Origin: Semisulcospira habei
Lineage: Eukaryota; Mollusca; Gastropoda; Semisulcospiridae
DNA length: 64,000 nt
Direction: 5' to 3'
Assembly: GCA_036245525.1 (NCBI GenBank)
Contig: BTPG01000002.1
Location: 166,987,501 to 167,051,500, forward strand
Shown here: one piece after another, positions 1-12,100 of the stretch
How positions within the stretch are numbered: position 1 is the stretch's first letter
Layout: each line of letters starts with the position of its first letter
Translations under genes and position numbers: made by a program
Notes under the pieces: generated by a model
Databases searched by the model: none
What the model saw: only the letters and a program-made list of their open reading frames with translations
Told to the model about the DNA's origin: nothing

Positions 1-89
1 TAGCAGCCTCTGTCAAAGGCAACCTCCATTTCTGTCTCTTGGCCGGCAAGTGCATAGGAGTGATTCACACCAGTTGTTTGATCTTTCAG

Positions 90-199
90 GTGATGAAGAA
101 AATATTGACAAGTTGAACCGTCGTCTGGTCAAAGTGACGAAACAGCACAACGATGACTGCAAACAACTGCTGAAACTGATGGGCGTACCATATGTTGAG
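90..199 (+). CDS. FEN1: FEN1 exon (about residues 120-156)
   Basis: The acceptor TTTCAG ends at 89 and the donor GTGAGG starts at 200. The exon enters after the first base of a Gly codon and leaves in phase 0. It encodes the conserved stretch with [11 protein letters not shown] and [11 protein letters not shown], part of the arch and core of FEN1. Confidence 0.95.
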
Positions 200-3100
200 G
201 TGAGGAATTGCATAGACAGTGCATTTTAGTAGTGGTACAATAGTAGAGAAATTCATCGCTTTCCTATTATTTTTGCATACGTTGGCAAATTTGTTAATGT
301 ATGGGTAACAATCTTACGTCCTAAAAGTTGATTCAGCTTGTTCAAAATCCAAGAAATGCTGAATTTCAGCTTTTTTTTCTTCAGACGGGAGAGTCATTCA
401 GCCATCATGTTTATCTGCAAGAGACATAAATTCTCATGAGCCCCTGCATTTGCAGGGGCTCATGAAAATGTATGCTCTTTTGGAATGAATGGTCATGGAT
501 TATGCGACATAGTCTGTGGACCGTTTGTTTCCTCAAAAACATTACCGATGCCATTACTACAATGGAACAACCTGTAGCTTACATAATTTTAGCCCAAAAC
601 TTACTATGCGTACCTTTATGGCCAGGGGAGGCCACCTAGGGGTGCCGTGATCTAGTACCCGAGGTAGCCTCCCTTCCCACCCCATATGGGTAACTGCCAG
701 AGCAGCCAAGCCATTTTTTTCCTTTAGCTTGCAGCGTATAGACGTGCTTTAGCCCTCTGCAGTGTGCCTACGGCTGTGTATGGTTCTATGCTTGTGGGAA
801 TTATCTGCGACTTGGACTTAGTTCCCGGCTGTGCATTCGCCTTGCCTTGGAACTTGGACTGTTTACTTGTGTGCCTTACTAGAGACTTTGCGCCTCTGTG
901 ACTAACTTCGCCGGAACGAGCCTTGGTCCCCGGACGAGCCTGGCCGTGGAGCCAGGTTCTTAGCTCCACGTGGGGCACTGTGCTGCACCGGGTGTTCCGG
1001 CACTTTGAGACTTTCGCAGCGTGTGTTGTGCCTGGCTCGGAGCCGTCGCCTGGCGTTCAGTGTGCTCCTTCTTCGGGTGCCCCAGACAATTTCGCCTGTT
1101 TGGACTGCTGGGACTTTCGTCGTGGACCCGGCCTCCTTACCTGTCATGTGTGGTCCCCAGCCTCGTGGGCGCCTCTTCTTCTTTGTCTCAGGTTCTACCT
1201 CGCCCTGCCCTCTGCGAGAGGGCCAGGTAAGGTCTTGGTGTTTGCCAGCGCCCCGCGCCTTTGGTGCCGTGCGGCGGCTTCACTTTGGAATTTCGTTTGA
1301 AAGTGCTGAGCTCAAGGTTAAGGGTATTGCGGGGAGTGGTGCACGGTTAATTTCATCTCATGGCCTTCAGCTACGACCGGTCGCCTTGCAGTTTCACCTC
1401 TTTGTTGCAGTTGTCAAGTCCGCACCTGCACCCGCTGTGGTTATTTCCAGTGGCCGAGCGACACGCATGCGCTATGTCTCCCCTGCTCCGGTTGTGCTTC
1501 CGGACGCACCTGTGACGTCTGCGTGCCCTGGGTGGAGGAGCAGTGGGCTCAGCTTTGGAGTTTTTATTGGCGTGAAAGGGGATCGACGCCCTCACGCAGC
1601 CATGCGCTTGCATCGGCCCCAGACCCACAAAGACGCACCCGCGCTGCTGTTGGGGGACAGCATACTTTGGATCCCCCCTTGCGCACCCACTCTCTCGAGT
1701 CAGGTCCATAGCGAGTCCGCTCGCCCCGCTTTGCGGAAAACAAACAGCCTCCAGGCCTCGACGTTGGGGGACGTCTATCTCCCCCCTTGCGCACCAGCTC
1801 GCTCGAGCCTGGTCCGCAGCAAGCTAGCTCGCCCCGCCTTGCGGAACCCAAGCCTCACAAGATTAGAGACAGAAGTGGACGCCACGCCTCCCCGACGCCG
1901 GACCTTCGGCATCGTCGTACGGCTCCCGACACGCGACCCTGGGTTCCCGACCGACTGGACACAGCCCGCTCGCGACGCAGCCCACGCCCTCGTGCGTCCC
2001 CTCAGAATGCGGATTCCCGCTTACGGCACTGCGGGGCTTCGCCTTCGGACCTTCCTCCCTGTCGCCTGCCCCGTTCTTCGGGCTCTGCTCGCTCTTTGCG
2101 CCCTGCATCTCCTGCTTCGGCCTCGCGGACTCATCACCCTCTTCGTCGGTCTTCTCCGCGGGCTTCGGAGGATCCCTCGTCTGGTTGCCGCTCCTCCTGG
2201 TCGGTGACCTCTTCCTTCGTCCATTCTGCGCCTGGTTCGCGGCGTTTGTCTTCCCCCCTCCCTCCCCGGCGGCCCTACCCCTCCCCGTAGCGCCTACCAC
2301 GCGCTCGCCGCTCTCCTTCGCGTGGACGCTCGCCTCACCGGACTTGCCGCTCCCGTTCGCGCCATAGCAGCCGCTCGCCTCGGTCTTGCTCCTTCTCGCG
2401 GCGGCGCCCGCCGCCTCGGCCCCTGGTGCGGCGCCCTCCTGTGCCACCCGTGGATGTGGACACTCTCAGCATCGCCCAGGAGGATTCTGCTTCGGCTCTC
2501 CTCAGCCGTTCGGCCTTGTTGCACACCATCTCGCCGTTCCCTCCCTCGTCGCCTATGCTGCGTACGACTAGGACGGAGACCCTTGCCTCCCTCGACGAGG
2601 CCGCGCACCTGATTGCTTCGTGTCTTCCCCCGGATGCCTGTCCCCCATCACCATCCCCCAAGAGGAAGCTCTCGGCCTTCATGGACGCAGATCGCCCGAT
2701 CAAGCGGTTTAAGTCCCTGCCTCAACCACCGGGGTTCCAAGGCCTACGCGACGCCTTCTCCGCTCTCCTTCAGCAGGGCTCAGGCTCCGACGCGGCCTTC
2801 TTCTTCTCCGCCGCCCGCTGGCCGGCGGCCTTGGATATCGCCTTTCAGCACAGCTGGTATGCCGGACAATCGCAGGGCTTCGCTACCGCCCTCCCAGCGG
2901 TGGACCCGGCGGCACAGCAGCAAGCTGGTGGACCTCGCGCCGTTGCATCCCCCCCGGCTTGGAACGGACGGCGATCCTCATCCGCAACGCCCTCGCCTGT
3001 GCTGGTTTCCGCGACTTGGCCATGCAAGCTGTCGTCTCCCTTCTGGAGCAGAACTGGCAAGTGTCGGTCTTGCCGCTGTTAGGGGACATCCTTGCCCTGG

Positions 3101-6100
3101 CCGTGGCTTCCAACCGGGCGGCGTACCATGCTTCTGTCAACACCATGGCCGCTGCCGCGAACTGCGACCTGCTCCGTCGGGATGCTGTTCTTGCCACCTG
3201 CCCCGACCTTCCCCAGGACCTACAGAGACAGCTGCGACAGGCTCCGCTGGGCGATCCCCTCTTCTTCGGTCCTACCTGGCAGTCGGTGAAGGACGCGAAT
3301 AAGGACCTCTGGCCTTCCCGCGCCGTCTCCTCCCAGTTTCAAGCCGCTCGCAAGGCCCTGGGTCGTGCCCTGCGGACCGTTAGACCCGCCATGCGCCCGC
3401 CCTCCCGGCACGCCCGCCCTCTCCCCGATCCCACCTCTGCCCCCGCCTGGCCCAAGCCTGCCTGGCGCAGGGTAGGGCCCGGTGACTCCCTCCCCCCCCG
3501 CGCCCCCGCCGACTGCTCTTGGATCTCCTGTCGGCTGGCCCTCTGCAGCGACGTGTGGCGGTCGCTGCTCCCGGATGACCCGTGGATCCTATCCACCGTC
3601 TCTGAGGGCCTCCTGCTCTCCTTTTAGACCCCGCCGCCCTTGCGGCACAGCCCCGTATGGATGTCCACCCCTTCGGATCGCTTCAAAGCAGCTGCGTTTC
3701 GAGGAGAGATCTCCGCCCTCCTGCGGAAGAACACCACGGAGGTGGTATCGCGCCACGACTCGCCCGCCTTCTACAGTCACCTCTTCCTGGTCCCCAAGCC
3801 CGGCGACAGGTGGCGTCTGATCATCGACCTCTCAGCGCTGAACACGTTCATCGCCGTGCTGTTCTTCCGCATGGACACCGCCAGAGCCCTTCACGCCGCG
3901 GTTCAACCCATGGACTTCGCCGTCAGCCTGGATCTGGCGGACGCTTACCTACACGTGCCCGTGCATCCGGCCTCCAGAAGCTATCTGCGCTTCGCCTTCG
4001 ACGGCGTAGTCTACCAGTTCCACGCTCTCCCCTTTGGCCTCAACCTCAGCTTCTGACTAACCCGGCCTTCTTGGCCAAGACCCAGTCTCCGTTGACAGCC
4101 CCCCAGGTGATCACTGTGCGACCGCTGAAGACGATCAGCCCCGACAGGGATGTCAGACAGCAGGACCCGGTGAGAGCCTTACGCGTGTACCTACGCCGAA
4201 CCAAGCTGCTCCGCCGGGGACGCACCCGCCTCTTTCCCCTCTGTCCGCAGGTAGACAAGACATCTCAGCCCAGACGATCTCTTCCTGGCTAAGATGGGTG
4301 ATACGTTCCGCCTACCAAGACCTCTGCTCCGACGCTGCCAAGCGCCTACACATCAGGGCCCACGAGATCAGAGCCATGGCTGCAAGCGTCACCTTCGACC
4401 GCAACTATGTTGTCCGGGACATTGTGGCTGCCGTGGGCTGGCAGACTGAGTCGACCTTCACCCGGTTCTACCTCAGAAACCTGGCTGGCCAGCGAGATAA
4501 CCAGGCCCTGATGGGGGACATCGCGGTGGCGCAACACTCCCTCCCGGCACCTTTGGTGCCATAGGTAATCCTTTAGCTAAAATTACCGGGAGCTTGCGCC
4601 TGGGAGGACGGGTCTTGCTAGCTCGGTCGGTTACTGGGTTATGCGGCGCCCACCTCCTTTTTGCAATTCTTCCATTGTAGTAATGGCATCGGTAATGTTT
4701 TTGAGGAAACAAATGAATTTTTCTCTAAAATGTATTTTTTCGAAAAATACTTACCGATGCCATTGCTCGGACGGCCCTCCCACCTGCCCCGCTCGCCGCT
4801 AGTCAGCTAAACGAAAAACTGGCTTGGCTGCTCTGGCAGTTACCTGTATGGGGTGGGAAGGGAAGCTACCTCGGGTACTAGGTCATGGCACCCCTAGGTG
4901 GCCTCCCCTGGCCCTAAAGGTACACATCATAAGTTTTGGGCTAAAATTATGCAAGCTACAGGTTGTTCCATTGTAGTAATGGCATCGGTAAGTATTTTTC
5001 AAAAAACATTTTAGAGAAAAATTCATTTTTCAGTCATTTCAGTTTTATGCACTTTCAGTGTCACCCATGTTAATGTAATGCACGAATGGTTCATTAATTC
5101 TTGGCATGCTGCAAATCTATACATTCTGACCACAGGAGAATAATATTTTCAGATACTGGTAGCACTATTTCAAATGTAGGCACAAAAACTAAAGAAGCCA
5201 TTTTGGGGGGGCATCCTCCCAGTTTATGGATTCTCTGAAAAAAACTGTACATTTATTGATCCAACTGAGAAAGTCTATTTACACATATTTATTTCATGTG
5301 TTATGTACACTAAATTGCAGGCACCTTGTGAAGCCGAGGCTCAGTGCTCAGCCCTGGTGAAAGGTGGCAAAGTGTTTGCTACAGGCACAGAGGATATGGA
5401 TGCCCTCACTTTTGGCTCCAAAGTGCTGCTTAGGCATCTCACCTTCAGCGAGGCCAGGTAATACACTTTATTATTTGTTTCCTCAAAATAGATTACCGAT
5501 GGCATTACTATATGGAAGATACACTTAGCTTAACGATTTCAGCCTAAAACTGTTGTGTATACATACACAACCAGGCAGGCGACTCTAGGGCGCCATTACC
5601 AGGGCCCCCGAGTAGCCTCCCTTCCCTCCCATCCAGGCACGTGATTGGTGTGGCGGTTTGCCTTCGTGTGTTTGTTTGGATTTTACACATGGTGCCTTGT
5701 GCTTCCGCGCGGACTACCTGTGGTTGGTGTGGCGGACTACGGGGCCTCCCTGGGTCGGTGTTTTTCTCCTCGTTTGCCTTCTGTCGCTTGGGATATGGCC
5801 AGCGCGCAGCTAGGTACTTGCCCTAGGTGTAAAGGGTTCCAGTGGCCCTCGGGACTCTCACACCTTGTGCCTCTCTTGCTCGGGCTGCTCTTCCGCACGG
5901 TCATGCGAGAGATGCTCTTCGTGGAAGGAAGAACGGTGGTCCCAGTTGTGGGTGTTTTACTGGCGTGACCGCCTGTCTGCCTCCCGGGAACCCCCTCAAC
6001 CGGCAGCCTCCCCGCCCCCTCAGTGGGCGACTTCGGACATCGTGGCAGTCTTAGCCCCCACGACCGTGCCTCCCCCCTCCCTTCGCCGGGCTGCAAAGAC

Positions 6101-9100
6101 CTTGCCCAGCGCTCAGTGCGTCCAGACTACCGGCTGTCGGTCCGTTTAGCGGTGCGCTCACTTCGACGCTCTCGCTCTCCGTCGGTCTCAGTATCTCGCT
6201 CCCCGGACCCAGCTGTGCTACAGCACAGGCCTTCTTCCCGTAACGTACGGCGTTCCGCCGTGCTACAGCGCGATGCCGCCGCCAAGCGACAAGCAACGGG
6301 ACCTAGCTGTGCTACTGCACAGGCCTTCTTCCCGTGACGTATGGCGTTCCGCCGCGCTACAGCACAATACCGCCGCCAGCAACGGGACCCAGCTGTGCTA
6401 CAGCACAGGTCTTCTTCCCGTGACGTACGGTGCTACAGCGCGGTGCCGCCACCAGCGACCAGCGATGGGACCCAGCTGTTCTACAGCACATGCCTTTTTC
6501 CTGTGACGTATGGCGCTCCGCTGTGCTACAACGCGGTGCTGCCACCAGCGACCAGCGGGACCCTCACGATCTTCAAGACAGGTCAGTGTTCCCGGTTCAG
6601 TGCCCTTCAGGGCGCCGCCTACTTGACCCTGACTTTGCTAGTATCGTCCGTTCCCCCCTTGTGCACGGCCATAGCCGGGATCGAACGTCCTCCGACCCCC
6701 CTCCTGCTCTCCCCTCTAGCGAGGCTGGCCCCCGAGGATGCTGACGACTCTCTTAGCCTCCACCCGGAGGACTCGGCTTCTGCTCTCCTCTCGCCCAACC
6801 CTACCCGCTCGGACCTTTCTGCATCCACCGATTCCCAGTCCTGTGGTAGAGTTCGGTCTCACTCGTCCTCGCGTGGCCTTTCCCCTGCGCCCGCACCCCC
6901 TGGCGGGCTCAGAGACTTCACGTGCCCTTCACGTTGCATCTCGGCTCATCGCTCGATTCCTGCCTCCAGACCTCTGTCCGCTGTCCCCGCCGGTGAAGAG
7001 GAAGGCTTCTGCCCTCACGGACGCACCGCGCCTGACTAGAAGTTCAGTCCCTCCCTCAACCCCCAGCTTTCGGGATCTGACGGATGCCTTCAACGGCCAG
7101 CTTCAGCAGGTTTGGCCTTCGGACAAGGGCTTCTTCTCTGATGCGCACTTGCCGGCGGGCATTGATATCCGCTTCCGACAGGACTGGTACGCAGGACACT
7201 CCCAGTCGTTTGTCTGCCCGCTTCCTCCGGTGGACCTGGCCGCGGAGACGTTGATTGGAGGTCAGTGAGCGCTTTGGCGTAGCGCCCCCTACGGGCTCAA
7301 CAACACAGCGACCTTGGTCCGCAATTCCCTCGTCCTGCATGGGGTTTTTGGAGCTAGCGACGCAAGCCATGCTCTACTGCGTCGAGGAGTCCCTGGAGCA
7401 CCCGAATGTGGATCACTGGAGTGACATCCCAGCCTTGGCGGTCGCGGCCAACCGTGCGGCTTACCACCTGTCCCCTAACGCCCTCGCCGTGTCCGCAAAC
7501 TGTGACCTTATGCGCCGGGATGCCTTGCTGGATCTGTGCCCTCGTTTACCTGCGGCCGCCCGCTCCCAGTTCGGTCGTGCTCCCATCGGGGGCCCCCTTC
7601 TCTTCGGCCCCACCTTGTAGGCCGTGCAGGAAGCTTCGAAGGAGTCCTGGCCATCCGTCCCCCGGACCTCTGCCACGTGCTTTCAGGCCTCCCGTAGGGC
7701 GGTTGGTCACACCCTGCGGTCTTTCAGACCCTACCCCCGGCCTGTCTTCAGGAATGCAGCCGGTCCCCCTGGCCGTCCGTCCACCTTGAGCCCCCGCCTG
7801 GTCTAGGCCTGCCGCAGAGCTGGCTGCTGCAGGACCCGCTGACTCTCCCTTCCCCGCGCCCGCCGACCTCCCTAGAGCCCCAGTCAGCAGGCAGCTGGCC
7901 CTGCACAACGACGAGTGGCAGTCGCTGTTGCCGGATGACCCTTGGGTGCTCATTACAGTTTTGGAGGGCCTGCGGATTTTCTTCCAGTGCCCCCTCCTCT
8001 TCGCCGGACGCCTGTCTGAACGCGTGTCCCGGCCAACCAGCACAAGGCGGATGCTTTACAGGACGAGATCGCGACTTTGCTCTGCAAGTCCGCAATGGAG
8101 GTCGTCGCGCAGCACGATTCTCCGGCCTTTTACAGTCGCCTGTCCGCCCACAATGGCTTCTCTCCACTCCTTCTTTTCGGATAGAGACGGCGCGGGCCCT
8201 GAAGGCAGCCTTGCACCCATGGACTTTCCCGTCAGCCTCGATCTGCGGACGCCTATCTACACGACCCGGTGCACCCGGCCTCGCGGCGATCCATGCGCTT
8301 TGCCTATTGCGTTACGGTCTATCAGTTCCTGGCTCTCCCCTTCTGCCTCAACCTCAGCCCTTGGGTGTTTACCCGGATCGTGGACGTGGTGATCGCCAAG
8401 GCATGTCAGACGTCCTCCAGCCCCACCTTCAATTGTTTGAATGACCTGCTTCTCCGGAACCAGGACTCCGCTGCCCTCACTGCGGATCGTGATGCTTTTC
8501 TCGTCCTCCTCCGTCTACTTGGCTTCCCTGGTCCACGGGGGAAGATCTGATCTCTATCCATCCCGCTGGTGGTGCACCTCAGTCTGGAGTTCTGGGCCGA
8601 CTGCAACCTCGTGCGACTGCTGGAGGCTCATGTCGCGAGGTTGGTGGAGTTCGCTCGCCGGGTTTCCAGCACGGACGTAGTCCCGGCGCGGGTTTGGTTA
8701 CGACTGCTGGGCCTTATGAACGCAGCCGTGGATCTCTTGCCCCTGAGCCGGCTGTACTCGCGCCCGCTCCAGCTCCACCTCCTGGCTCCTTGGCGCCCGT
8801 CCTGCGACCTCATGGTTCCAGTCCCTGTCCTCCCGCTCACCCAAGCTCACCTCCAGCGGTGGGCAGACCCCGCCTGGCTTGGCTTGGGGGTCCCCCTCTC
8901 CTCTCTTCCCTCCTGCGGCTCTCCCGCTGCACTGTGCCAGCCAGTCGGGTTGGGGCGCGCACCTCCTGCCGGACGTCGGCGCCGTCTTGGGCTCTTGGCC
9001 CCAGATCTCTCAGTCACATCAATTGGCTTGAGTTAAAGGCAGTGTGTTTGGCCCTCAATCCTTGGCAGTCTCGTCTTCGCCACCAAGAGGTCCTGGTCAT

Positions 9101-12100
9101 GTCCGACTACGCCGTGAGATGGCCTTAGTTGCCTGCTCGGCGTTAAACCCAAATAACTAACTAACCGACTACGCGATGGTCGTCGCGTACATCCACACCC
9201 GGGAGGCACTCGCTCTCTGACCCTCGGCTTGCTCCTTACCAGCTGCTCCTCCCGGCGGGCACCTCCTGCAGCGTCCTGAGTCCGCTAGCTGCGCACTTCG
9301 GTTGATCCGCCCTGTCGATGGTCCCGCGCGTATCCTTCAGCCCCGCTTGGCCAGCCTGGCGGACGTCACCAGAGGACCGGCTTCCTTCTGACGCTTGTTT
9401 CAGTGTCCAGTCAGCAAGCGGCACACGCTCGCAGTGTCTCTCCGTGCATCTCTTCCGAGCCCCGCCTTGGCCGGCCGGGCCGCCGTCACCAGGAGAACCT
9501 GCTTCTCACTGGCTCGCACAACAGCGTCCTGAGCCACGCGCTGACCGCACGCTCTGTGGACCCAGCTTGTCCTACAGGACAGGGCCGACGGCTCCATGCA
9601 TCTCCTGACCCGCCCCGCCTTGGCCGGCCGGGCGGCCGTTACCAGGAGGACCTGCTTCTCGCTGGCTCACGCTACAGCGTCCCAAGCCAATGCGCTGCAC
9701 GCACGCTCATTGGACTTTGCCCTGTCCTGCAGGACAGGGCCGATGGCTCAGTGCGTCTCCTTACGCGTCCCGCCTTGGCCGGCCGGGCAGCCGTAACCAG
9801 GAACACCTGCTCCTCGCTGGCTCGCGCTACTGCGCCCAGAGCCAATGCGCTGCATGTACGCTCAGTGGACCCAGGCCTGTCCTACAGTACTGGGCCGATG
9901 GCTCCGTGCGCCAAGCCCCACCTTGGCCTGCTGGGCGGCCATAACCAGGAGGACCTGCATCTCGCTGGCTTGCGCTACAGCATCCAGAGCCAACGCGCTG
10001 CCCGCGCTCAGTGAACGCCTGCTCCTCGCTGGCTCGCGCTACTGCGTCCAGAGCCAACGCGCTGCATTTACGCTCAGTGGACCCGGCCTGTCCTACAGGA
10101 CAGGGCCGATGTCTGTGCGTCTCCTTACAAGCCCCACCTTGGCCGGCTGGGCGGCCGTAACCAGGAGGACTGGCATCTCGCTAGCTCGCGCTACAGCGTC
10201 CAGAGCCAACGCGCTGCCCACGCTCAGTGAACCCAGCCTGTCTACAGGACAGGGCCGATGGCTCCATGCGTCTCCTTACGACCCCCGCCTTGGCCGGTCG
10301 GGCGGCCGTAACCGGGCAGTCCTGCTTCTCGCTGGCTCGCGCTACAGCGTTCAGAGCCTACGCGCGGACCCGGCCTGTCTACAGAAAGGACTGTTGGCGC
10401 CGTGCGTCTCCTATTGCACCCCGCACCTTTGTGTGGTTCGGCTCCCCTCGGCCATGGCCCCAGGGTGGCCCGGCGTCCCTCAAGGGGCCCTGCCTGGACC
10501 CAGGACTCCCACCATCAGGACTCGGTCCGGGCGCTGAGAGTCTCTTTGCGCAGGGCACAGCCCTTCCGGCTTGGCCGGACCCGCTCTTCGTGCCCTTCCC
10601 CTGGCAGGGGCATTATCGCTGCGCAGACGATCTCTGCATGGCTGCGCTGGGTCCCCTGCACTGCGTGCGAGCCGCTCGCCCTGGCGGAGGTTTTGGGGAA
10701 GTATTTACCAGCTTGAGCGTTCGTTTGGACTGCGCCGTACTAGACATTGTAGTCGCTTTCGGGTGGCGGGCTGATTCCTCCTTCACCTGTTTTTACCTCA
10801 GAGACCACTAGGGTCAGCGGGTCTCCTGGCCCTGGTGGGGACCATCACTGCAGCGCAACTCTCCCTTCCGGCGCCTCTGGTGCCCTTGGTCCACTTAGCT
10901 GAAATCGTCAGGAGGTTGCTCCTGTTCGCAATTGCTAAGCACGAGCAGTACAGGGCCTAGCGGGTGGCACCCTCCTCCTTTTCGCTATTCTTCCATATAG
11001 TTATGCCATCGGTAATGTATTTTGAGGAAACAAATGTATTTTTCTCTAAAATGTATTTTTTCGAAAAATACTTACAGATGGCATTACTCGAATGGCCCTC
11101 CCACCTGCCCCGCTTGCTGCCGGAGCGCTATAGCGTTCGACTGGCATGACACCCCAGCACACATGCCCGGATGGGAGGGAAGGGAGGCTACTCGGGGGCC
11201 CTGGTAATGGCTCCCTAGAGTCGCCTCCCTGGTTGTGTATGTATACACAACAGTTTTAGGCTGAAATCGTTGAGCTAAGTGTATCTTCCATATAATGCCA
11301 TCGGTAAGTATTTTTCGAAAAAATACGTTTTTAGAGAAAAATACATTTTTTTAATTATTCATTATTATTTTGTGTATTTACGACATCTTTGATCTGTTGT
11401 GTTGGATGAATGGACAATTTTTGTAAGTCAAAAGTAGGTTCAGATTGCACTTATTTTGACAAAAACGGTAGATTAAAAGCCCAGAACAACAGGCGATGAT
11501 AACGCATGTTTGTCCATCGTTTAGTCCACTGTTTTTGTCAAAATATGCAGCTTTGACATGCTTAAAACGTCTGGTGTATGGTCGCAAGTGGGCTTTGAAA
11601 GTTAGAAAGATAGAGTGTATACATAAAAAAGGTCGAATTCTGCTTTAGTCATGCCCAGTTTGTGTTGGTTTCTGAACGTCTTGAAAAATCAGCAAACCCA
11701 GGCTTAAGCCACGTATATACATTTCAGTGTTAAACAGTCATGCCTTGTTGAGAAATTCTGCTAAATATATTTTGGGTCTGGTTTGCTTAGTTGTAGATAG
11801 AAATTAGAATATAAGTTTCTCTGTCATTTATTCCAGGAAAATGCCTATAAAAGAATACTACCTGGACAAAGTGCTGCAAGAGATGAATTTCACAATGGAT
11901 GAGGTAAAAGTCATTCACCGGTGACGGTCTCCAGTCCTGGAGACTGATTAAAGATTTTTCTAAATCCCAGAAAGCTGAATTTCAGTTGTAAATTGTGTTG
12001 TACCCGTCTTTTCTAAGCGTGTTTCTTTCTCCGTTGGGTACTTCTTTGAATTTCAGTTGTTTTCATCCAGACAGAACAGTCTGTTCCATCTGCAAGAGAC

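Larger units (their letters stand above)
527..5025 (+). mobile_element. DIRS-like retrotransposon A, internally deleted
   Basis: This is a tyrosine-recombinase retroelement. The left end GTTTCCTCAAAAAC starts at 527. An inverted terminal repeat of about 190 bp (527-715) recurs in reverse at about 4800-4992, and the right extension ends near 5025. An internal complementary region at 4670-4764 is the reverse complement of both ends joined through AAA, the hallmark of DIRS elements. TTT flanks both sides and no longer target duplication is seen, as expected for recombinase-mediated insertion. The ITRs differ at several positions. Inside are a gag remnant, the N-terminal half of reverse transcriptase, and then an abrupt jump at about 4053 into the recombinase C-terminal half. 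RNase H and most of the recombinase are lost, so this copy cannot be autonomous. Confidence 0.92.
5477..11345 (+). mobile_element. DIRS-like retrotransposon B, degenerate, with internal amplification
   Basis: The left end GTTTCCTCAAAATAG starts at 5477 and the right extension ends ...GAAAAATACA at 11345. The left ITR (to about 5640) is matched in reverse at 11150-11310. The internal complementary region is at 10990-11090. The order is gag (from 5795), RT (from about 7920), RNase H (to about 9130, interrupted by a 52-bp insert), and recombinase (from about 9345), with a tandem minisatellite grown inside the recombinase. Many frameshifts make it inactive. Confidence 0.9.

Noticed and set aside
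1005..2207. 400-codon open frame in element A
   Set aside because: It is not in the phase of the conserved gag motifs at 1412 and 2426. GC-rich DNA leaves the other frames open by chance.
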